From a virus: a DNA stretch of 64,000 nt. The translations under genes were made by a program, and so were the position numbers. The notes under the pieces were generated by a model, which did not search any database, was not told where the DNA came from, and was given only the letters and a program-made list of their open reading frames with translations. This document shows positions 58,690 through 64,000 of this stretch, piece after piece. Location: IMG/VR virus record IMGVR_UViG_3300008259_000014, positions 1 through 64,000 of that record; one strand, 5' to 3'. Position 1 is the first letter of the stretch. The number at the start of each line of letters is the position of its first letter.

Positions 58690-59982
58690 TTATTCCTTTG
58701 AGTTATACTTATTTATAAGATATCTCATATATTTTTCTCTATAATATCCGCCATATCCCATTAAGTGCATTGTCATATCTCTTTCCTTCCAGTTTACAGG
58801 ATGGGAATTAAATACTGACTCAGGCAGTCTTAGGTAATCTCTATTCTCAGTTCCAAACTCTTTGCATCTATTTATTAGCATTGTTTGATCGCCTCCAAAG
58901 GCGTATACTGAGCTTTTATCTCCGGCAATTATTATATCAGAACACACTTGATTTAAGAGCTTCTTTGAAAAATCTGATTTTTTAAATATCATAAAGCCTG
59001 AATTAAAAAAATGCTCTAATGATGGATCTTTACATACAATAAAGCTATGATCAAAATTTTTTGCTATATTTACTATAGATTTTTCTGGGTTTGTAAAGAC
59101 AATATCAGAATCAACCCATATAACAGTTTCATATTTTTTAAGTACTTCGTTTATTGCAAAAGTCTTTGACCAGTTCCCAGGCTGATTACTTAGTATTGCA
59201 AAGTTGTAAATTTTATAAGATATTTTATGATGATCACAATAAAATTTTATTGACTCTGCAGAAAGCCTTCCTTGTGTTTTTATATTTTCTGTATACAGAG
59301 AAACAATACACGTATCAGATCCGTAGTCTTTTTCTAGTTCAATATCCTTTGTATCAATAGATACAGGAACTTCCATATTTACATATCTAGACTCATGACT
59401 AAGATCATCGTCTCCATATGAAGCTAAAAAGAACTCTTTCATTGGAGCTATAGAACTATTAAAATAAAATAAATCACGAATAGTAAAAATTGAATATTTT
59501 ATTTTTGTTGCATTTAATAGGTTTATAACGCCTTGAGAATAAGCCTGCATATCTCTTGAATTTTTCGCAGCGCATAACTCAAATGTTGTTATGGAGTTAT
59601 CTATGCTTAAAATTTTTCTTAGCAGTACTTTATTTTGATCATTGTTTCTTATTGCAAGAAAATGAAGATTTAATATTTTTGAATCTTTACTTGGAGCGGA
59701 TAGCACTATATCACTTCCGCAATATGTAATATTACTAATATCGTAATCAAGGTTATTTATAGCTGTATATGGTCCGCATACAATTACCCATTCAGCTTTT
59801 GAACTGAATAAAGTAGAATATAGTGTTCCAAGCATTATTGGAATATAATCAGAATTGGAAGCTGGATAGTCAAGCTCCTGCTGAATCAATGATATATTAT
59901 TTTTCTTGCAGTAGACTTTGTAAGTCTCCAGGCTTCTTTTGAAATCTTTATGATAAATGGTTATTAATTCTATATTTTGCAT
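58690..59982 (-). CDS. Glycosyltransferase, GT-A type
   Basis: The 430-residue product has a C-terminal GT-A glycosyltransferase region: VIWVDSDIVFTN (DxD motif for metal and nucleotide sugar) at about residues 290-301, then FIVCKDPSLEHFFNSGFMIF and FGGDQTMLINRC, as in the GT34/galactosyl transferase group. The N-terminal half may be a second GT domain, with EWVIVCGPYTA and SDIVLSAPS. It could glucosylate phage DNA or proteins, or decorate the virion or host surface; the substrate is unknown. Confidence 0.75.
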   Translation of the reverse strand: MQNIELITIYHKDFKRSLETYKVYCKKNNISLIQQELDYPASNSDYIPIMLGTLYSTLFSSKAEWVIVCGPYTAINNLDYDISNITYCGSDIVLSAPSKDSKILNLHFLAIRNNDQNKVLLRKILSIDNSITTFELCAAKNSRDMQAYSQGVINLLNATKIKYSIFTIRDLFYFNSSIAPMKEFFLASYGDDDLSHESRYVNMEVPVSIDTKDIELEKDYGSDTCIVSLYTENIKTQGRLSAESIKFYCDHHKISYKIYNFAILSNQPGNWSKTFAINEVLKKYETVIWVDSDIVFTNPEKSIVNIAKNFDHSFIVCKDPSLEHFFNSGFMIFKKSDFSKKLLNQVCSDIIIAGDKSSVYAFGGDQTMLINRCKEFGTENRDYLRLPESVFNSHPVNWKERDMTMHLMGYGGYYREKYMRYLINKYNSKE

Positions 59983-59995
59983 AACATATAAAATA

Positions 59996-60904
59996 TTAAT
60001 TAATAGACGCTAAATCATCTTCTGTATATAAGAATCCTGACGTGTAATCTCCCCTAGTATGTAAGAATAATTTAATATCTTCATGCTTAAACAAGCCAAA
60101 AAAAGCTTTGTTTATATGTTTTTCCATATAAATAAATGGAATTATTACTGAGAAGAATTCAACCTCTTTGAGTGCATCATAGAATTCTCTCATAGCTTTG
60201 GAAAACTCATAACACTCCTTATGTTTTTTTACATTTCCTACTTTTATATCTTCCTGCACAAATTTGTATCCATCAATCGCATAACACTCAGAGTTTCTTG
60301 AGTGCCATGGCTCATATACATCCTTTATATCAATACCAGTAGCAACAACCCAATATTCTGGATTTTCACGATCTGGAATCTCTCTTGGTGATTGTATATC
60401 ATATTCAAAATAATAATTTTCCACACCTATAGTATATTTTTCAAATTTTAATGTTTTACCATCTTTATTTAAGATATTAATAATATCGCCTTTTTTGCCC
60501 TCTCTCTTCATCAGATCTTTAACATTTTTGTTTTTTTCTGAAAAATTTGCTTTAGATTTTTTAAAATTGGCAAGAGCATCTAAGGCAGCCTTAAAAATTA
60601 CACCTTTTTCAGTAAAAAGATTTTCTGTTTTATTGTCTTTTACTGCAAGTAATATTTCTTCATGATTTTTTGCCATATCATATATATCTTTATATTTAGA
60701 GTATTTTATAAAAAAGTTTTTATATTTTCCCAAAATATATGTATAAGACCTAAGCTTAATTTTTATATTAACCTTTAGTAATTTATTTTTTAAATCTACA
60801 TCTTCAAGTTCCCAAATATAAGAATCAAAGATTTCTGGTGCTAGAGTTTTTTCACCTGAAAAATCATCATCAATAACGTATGAGATTGCTTTGCTATCTG
60901 TCAT
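59996..60904 (-). CDS. Cassette protein B, copy 2 (paired with a zinc-ribbon protein)
   Basis: Not recognised. The 302-residue product is a paralogue of the gene at 61260: the C-terminal 70 residues align well, FGLFKHEDIKLFLH versus FALFKHKDYKFYVH, and end YTEDDL versus YTEDEI. The N-terminal half is Lys-rich and helical. The start at 60904 (second of two ATGs) is chosen by spacing from AAGGGG. Its TGATG overlap with the zinc-ribbon gene upstream shows translational coupling within a two-gene cassette that is duplicated in tandem. Confidence 0.65.
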   Translation of the reverse strand: MTDSKAISYVIDDDFSGEKTLAPEIFDSYIWELEDVDLKNKLLKVNIKIKLRSYTYILGKYKNFFIKYSKYKDIYDMAKNHEEILLAVKDNKTENLFTEKGVIFKAALDALANFKKSKANFSEKNKNVKDLMKREGKKGDIINILNKDGKTLKFEKYTIGVENYYFEYDIQSPREIPDRENPEYWVVATGIDIKDVYEPWHSRNSECYAIDGYKFVQEDIKVGNVKKHKECYEFSKAMREFYDALKEVEFFSVIIPFIYMEKHINKAFFGLFKHEDIKLFLHTRGDYTSGFLYTEDDLASIN

Positions 60905-61266
60905 CATAGCCCCTTTTTATCAAGGTAGGTATTTTCCCATTTTTTGCACAGCTTTTCTTTTTCCGTGCTTGCAACATATTCCCTCTCCCAATCAGAATCT
61001 TCCAGATTAAGAAGAATATCGTACTCTACCTCTTTGAGGTAGTTCTCGACAGAATCTACGTATTTTACAGCTTGAACTGTTAGACATTTTTGACATCTAG
61101 CTAATAATAACTTTTGCAAAGGCTCAACTACAGCTCCATCCTCGTCAACTTTTACAAAAACCCTGCAGTTAGTTCGGCAAATTGAAACAGAAGATGGATG
61201 CAGTAACCTTGTACATTTACTGCATTTATATGTATCATTGTATGCTATACTATTTTTCACTAACAT
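60904..61266 (-). CDS. Cassette protein A, copy 2: zinc-ribbon protein
   Basis: The 120-residue product has YKCSKCTRLLHP and ARCQKCLTVQAV, a pair of CxxC knuckles about 45 residues apart, with two more Cys between. It is a paralogue of the gene at 62176: WEREYVASTEKEKL versus WHKEYLASVDKEKF and similar spacing of the Cys pairs. It overlaps protein B of the upstream copy by 7 bases, and its own protein B follows with a TGATG overlap. Unknown function. Confidence 0.65.
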   Translation of the reverse strand: MLVKNSIAYNDTYKCSKCTRLLHPSSVSICRTNCRVFVKVDEDGAVVEPLQKLLLARCQKCLTVQAVKYVDSVENYLKEVEYDILLNLEDSDWEREYVASTEKEKLCKKWENTYLDKKGL

Positions 61267-62174
61267 GAAGAAATTTCATCCTCGGTGTAAATTGATCCCC
61301 ATCCACCCTTCGTAGACATATGAACGTAAAATTTATAATCTTTATGCTTAAATAGTGCAAAATAATTATTTTTTGGAACCATTCTTGAATAAATAATTAT
61401 AAGAAAACGAGAGAAAAACTCTAAATCACTTGTTAAATCATTAAATTCTCTAGAAATTTTGATGAACTCATCACACTCTTCATAGAAGTCTATTCTATTA
61501 GAATCAAATGAAACTTCACCGTAACCCATAACAGAGTAATTTTTATTCTTAATAAAGAATGAACTATTTACAGATTCTATGTTTGAGGATACTCTATATT
61601 TTGATGAATTATCTACTTTTGAATTTGGAATAATTGCTCTTCCAAATTCATTTTCTGATATCCACAATGTATCAAAACATATAAGAGCATTTTTAATAAT
61701 ATCCCCATTATAGTGTTTATATTCTGGAGCAAAATGAATTAGCTTTTGCCTAGAGGATTGTGCAATAAGTTTTTTAACTTTTTCTTCTGATTTTTTAAAA
61801 ATCTCATATTCAATATTTCTTTTCTCAATCTTTTTATTGATCAAATCAAATATTGCATCTTTTCCACCAAAAACTGTGTCTAATTCATTAGACACCATCT
61901 TTTCCATAAAAGAATCAAAATTTTCGATTAGATCATGAAAACTTTTATATTTGCAAAGTTCAAAAAAAGTATCCGGTGATGTATTTACTATATCAATCAT
62001 AGCTTTAGAAACATCAAATATATCTATATTTAGAGTTTCAAAATGCGAAAGAAGATCAGATCTGTATTTATAAAAATAGGCATTAATAAATTCTGATTTT
62101 ATCTTTAATTGTTTTTTACCATATCGACTATTTTCTATAAATAGATTTGGATCAATATTTTGAGAATTTTTCAT
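61260..62174 (-). CDS. Cassette protein B, copy 1
   Basis: Not recognised. The 304-residue product has a helical Lys-rich N-terminal half and a conserved C-terminal domain shared with the gene at 59996: CDEFIKISREFNDLTSDLEFF versus CYEFSKAMREFYDALKEVEFF (first 20 residues compared), then FALFKHKDYKFYVH and YTEDEI. It follows its zinc-ribbon partner after one base. Confidence 0.65.
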   Translation of the reverse strand: MKNSQNIDPNLFIENSRYGKKQLKIKSEFINAYFYKYRSDLLSHFETLNIDIFDVSKAMIDIVNTSPDTFFELCKYKSFHDLIENFDSFMEKMVSNELDTVFGGKDAIFDLINKKIEKRNIEYEIFKKSEEKVKKLIAQSSRQKLIHFAPEYKHYNGDIIKNALICFDTLWISENEFGRAIIPNSKVDNSSKYRVSSNIESVNSSFFIKNKNYSVMGYGEVSFDSNRIDFYEECDEFIKISREFNDLTSDLEFFSRFLIIIYSRMVPKNNYFALFKHKDYKFYVHMSTKGGWGSIYTEDEISSC

Positions 62175-62175
62175 T

Positions 62176-62526
62176 TTATTTCTGGTCTATTATTGTTTTG
62201 ATAAATTTTTCCTTATCTACTGATGCAAGGTATTCTTTATGCCATCCATCAATATCTAAATAAAAAGTAATTATACTTTCTGCTTTCTCAAGATATTCTT
62301 GAATTGAGGAATAGTATTCTACTACTTGAGCTTGTCCGCAAGACAAACAGGCTATAGCGAGCTTCTTTTCTATTGGAAATGAGACATGCCCTTGCTCTGT
62401 GCTCTTTAGCAAAATCCTCCTATCCCTATTGCTAGGAGAGAATACGGCTGGATGAATAACTACATCGCAGAATTTGTTAATACATCGTATTGTGTCGTTC
62501 AGCGGAGCTTGCTCTATTTTGCTCAT
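62176..62526 (-). CDS. Cassette protein A, copy 1: zinc-ribbon-like protein
   Basis: The 116-residue product has CINKFC and CLSC Cys groups in the same places as the CxxC pairs of the paralogue at 60904, though the first has widened spacing. It ends with WHKEYLASVDKEKFIKTI. It is the first gene of the cassette operon, with a near-consensus promoter upstream and a GAAATG start region. Unknown function; nucleic-acid or protein binding is likely. Confidence 0.65.
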   Translation of the reverse strand: MSKIEQAPLNDTIRCINKFCDVVIHPAVFSPSNRDRRILLKSTEQGHVSFPIEKKLAIACLSCGQAQVVEYYSSIQEYLEKAESIITFYLDIDGWHKEYLASVDKEKFIKTIIDQK

Positions 62527-62558
62527 TTCCTATGTTCGCCCTTTATTGGTTCGCGGTC

Positions 62559-62586
62559 ATTTTAACCAGGTGATTACTGGTGTCAA
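62559..62586 (-). promoter_or_regulatory. Strong sigma70-like promoter of the duplicated cassette
   Basis: On the minus strand a perfect TTGACA (62581-62586) is followed after 16 bases by TAAAAT (five of six to TATAAT). The spacer contains an inverted repeat ACCAG-7-CTGGT that could be an operator. It lies 33 bases before the first cassette gene. This is the best promoter match in the window. Confidence 0.65.
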
Positions 62587-62587
62587 T

Positions 62588-62623
62588 AAAATAAAACAGC
62601 CAGTAGTAAAAAACTACTGGCTG
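62588..62623 (-). terminator. Rho-independent terminator after the AAA ATPase gene
   Basis: CAGCCAGTAGT pairs with ACTACTGGCTG around a five-base loop, followed by TTTTATTTTATT on the minus strand. It lies 24 bases after the stop of the AAA gene and just upstream of the cassette promoter. Confidence 0.88.
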
Positions 62624-62646
62624 GATAAATAGCGCAAATATAGCCG

Positions 62647-63927
62647 CTAGTAATAGCCGACACCTGCTTTGTTTGCCTTTACCTGCTTTCCAAGATTTGA
62701 CAACATTTCATTTGCAGATTCCATTATATCATCATCTCTAATTAAAGAGATATCTTCTGCATAATTTGATTTTGAAAATGCTTTGTTTGCTGCATTTAAA
62801 AAGATACCTTTCACAAAGGCCATAGAGTGGCCTATTACCATTTTTGCAACCTTTTTTGTGCAATCTTCAGTAACAGAATCATTGTTGCAGAGCTTGATTA
62901 AATACTCAGAAATTGTATCTTCAGTTGGACAATCAAATGGTATTCTCATATCAAATCTTCCAGGCCTTAGTAAGACTTCTGGATCTAATTTTTTCGGATC
63001 ATTTGCTGTTGCAATTAATATAGAATTTGTTCTTTGTGTTACGCCGTCAAGACAGTTTAATATTGCAGACAGAGAAACTTGTGTTTTAAAACTCTCTTCC
63101 TTTGAAAAGTATCTGTCAATATCTTCTAGCAATAGAATTCTTATATTTTTTGCTGTCGTGATATTTTTATCAATCCTTGGTGGAGCACTTTCTTCAAAAG
63201 AAATTGGAATTTCTGGAACAGCATATGAGTATGGAGGCTTTCTTGTCTCCAAATCTCCTAGCATCCATCTAGAAAATTCATTATCTGGATCTTCATATTT
63301 TCCAGAAAATGAAAATGATTCTACAGGTCTATTGTAGTACTTTGATATAGCTCTAATTACAGAAGTCTTTCCATTTCCTGGTGGACCATAAAGTAAATAT
63401 GATCTAGCATAGGGAAGATCTCTAAGTGTGAACCAGTTTTTTGACCTTGAAAAAAACAACACATCTTTCCTCATGGATTCTGTTTTTTCATTCCAAATAA
63501 CAGAATTCAGGTTGCTCTCATCAAGAATTGGTTTTTCTTTTATTTTAATAGCATTGATAAAGTTATCAAATAAAGAAATATTATTCTTGTCTATAACAAA
63601 ACCATAGTATGCAGAGTATACAATGCAATTAGTTTTTGGAATTTTGTAAGTATTATTACATTTTCTTTTTACAAAACTGCCGTCCTTAGAGATAGAAATA
63701 ACATTGTCAGGAAGATACTCTTCCATATTTGAAACAATTTCTGATCTTAAATTAAATGAATAATCATAGATATCTTTTATAATTTCAATAATAACTAAAT
63801 CATCAAAGTTAGAATTAGAGAATATTTTTTCTACATAAGATCTATCCTGCCTTAGCTGATCTACGGCATTTGCATCCATTATATTACTAACTATTGAATA
63901 GTTATATTTTGTAGCAATATTTAGCAT
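62647..63927 (-). CDS. BCS1-like AAA ATPase
   Basis: A 426-residue AAA protein. Walker A is LLYGPPGNGKTSVI near residue 181, Walker B ILLLEDIDRYF near residue 272, then LSAILNCLDGVTQR, IATANDPKKLDPEVL and LRPGRFDMRIPFDCPT, the typical AAA second region of homology and Arg fingers of the BCS1/classic AAA group. The N-terminal 170 residues are specific to this protein. Such AAA proteins unfold or move proteins; in phages they occur without known substrate. AAAGGAG lies seven bases before the ATG, within the end of the previous gene. Confidence 0.9.
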   Translation of the reverse strand: MLNIATKYNYSIVSNIMDANAVDQLRQDRSYVEKIFSNSNFDDLVIIEIIKDIYDYSFNLRSEIVSNMEEYLPDNVISISKDGSFVKRKCNNTYKIPKTNCIVYSAYYGFVIDKNNISLFDNFINAIKIKEKPILDESNLNSVIWNEKTESMRKDVLFFSRSKNWFTLRDLPYARSYLLYGPPGNGKTSVIRAISKYYNRPVESFSFSGKYEDPDNEFSRWMLGDLETRKPPYSYAVPEIPISFEESAPPRIDKNITTAKNIRILLLEDIDRYFSKEESFKTQVSLSAILNCLDGVTQRTNSILIATANDPKKLDPEVLLRPGRFDMRIPFDCPTEDTISEYLIKLCNNDSVTEDCTKKVAKMVIGHSMAFVKGIFLNAANKAFSKSNYAEDISLIRDDDIMESANEMLSNLGKQVKANKAGVGYY

Positions 63928-63928
63928 C

Positions 63929-64000
63929 TCATGACTCCTTTAATATACCAAGCGCTTTTGTTTGAGCTGAAAATTTATAGTCACAATATTTATTATTACA
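63929..64000 (-). CDS. C-terminal end of an upstream gene, cut by the window edge
   Basis: The frame ending at TGA (63931-63929), one base before the AAA gene start, is open to the window edge for 23 codons and reads CNNKYCDYKFSAQTKALGIL to its end. The gapless junction with the AAA start and the embedded AAAGGAG site suggest it is a real gene end, perhaps with a Cys pair. Another frame is also open for most of this stretch, so this is a modest call. Confidence 0.4.
   Translation of the reverse strand, partial: CNNKYCDYKFSAQTKALGILKES

Noticed and set aside
62783-63337. 184-residue plus-strand reading frame
   Set aside because: It lies wholly within the BCS1-like AAA gene, whose motifs are unmistakable, and has no ribosome site or terminator of its own.
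1-64000. tRNA or rRNA genes
   Set aside because: No GTTCGA-type T-loop with pairing arms was found in the few gaps long enough to hold a tRNA.

Overview
This window looks like part of the genome of a large ('jumbo' or 'huge') tailed dsDNA bacteriophage. It is AT-rich and densely packed. All but one of the supported genes lie on the minus strand, many joined by stop-start overlaps of 1 to 11 bases. The gene set combines phage hallmarks (gp46/gp47-type SbcC/SbcD, gp32-like single-strand-binding protein, phage-type sigma factor, RNA ligase 1, tail-fibre-like proteins, homing endonucleases) with cellular-type genes common in very large phages (PolIII-alpha DNA polymerase, two GroEL-like chaperonins, ThyX, PurA, IMP dehydrogenase, MoxR/VWA pair). 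TAA, TAG and TGA all act as stops, so the standard bacterial code applies. I see no tRNA, rRNA, CRISPR array or insertion sequence. The host cannot be named from the sequence.

Layout, left to right. 1-9.2 kb: recombination and replication block with a broken recA-like gene, chaperonin 1, a RuvC-like resolvase, the SSB, a possible UvsY-like mediator and a 1140-residue DnaE polymerase. 9.3-19.7 kb: a giant 2187-residue protein of unknown function, an extremely AT-rich 441-residue protein, a sigma factor carrying a zinc ribbon, a Cas4/RecB-like nuclease and a probable virion protein. 19.7-23.6 kb: SbcC, SbcD and a stand-alone primase zinc finger. 23.7-28 kb: a tail-fibre-like protein, HU, an HNH endonuclease, a KH protein, Hsp20 and a membrane protein, then a 267-base non-coding stretch with repeats. 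28-40.8 kb: metabolic and regulatory enzymes (ATP-grasp, ThyX, M16 peptidase, VWA metallopeptidase-like protein, MoxR ATPase, IMPDH, DHH phosphoesterase, PurA plus a duplicated PurA C-terminal fragment, homing endonuclease). 40.9-48 kb: probable virion or assembly proteins, an end-healing kinase/phosphatase pair and small genes. 48-53 kb: chaperonin 2, the only plus-strand gene (its start codon overlaps that of its divergent neighbour) and a second Hsp20. 53-64 kb: 5'-3' exonuclease, UV endonuclease, dCMP deaminase, RNA ligase, glycosyltransferase, a tandemly duplicated two-gene cassette of unknown function and a BCS1-like AAA ATPase.

Functionally the genes suggest a phage that carries its own replication, recombination and repair machinery, tops up nucleotide pools (ThyX, dCMP deaminase, IMPDH, PurA), repairs cut RNA (kinase, phosphatase, Rnl1-type ligase), redirects transcription (sigma factor) and invests heavily in protein folding and remodelling (two GroEL, two Hsp20, MoxR/VWA, M16, BCS1-like AAA). 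Strong rho-independent terminators split the minus strand into transcription units.

The most interesting items are: (i) the duplicated zinc-ribbon plus partner cassette at 60-62.5 kb; (ii) the stand-alone PurA C-terminal domain beside full PurA; (iii) the divergent genes whose start codons overlap at 51505-51508; (iv) the perfect hairpin that buries a ribosome binding site at 352-409, just after a frame-broken recA; (v) two alternating purine-pyrimidine tracts with Z-DNA potential; and (vi) the GC-richer MoxR/VWA pair in an AT-rich genome.
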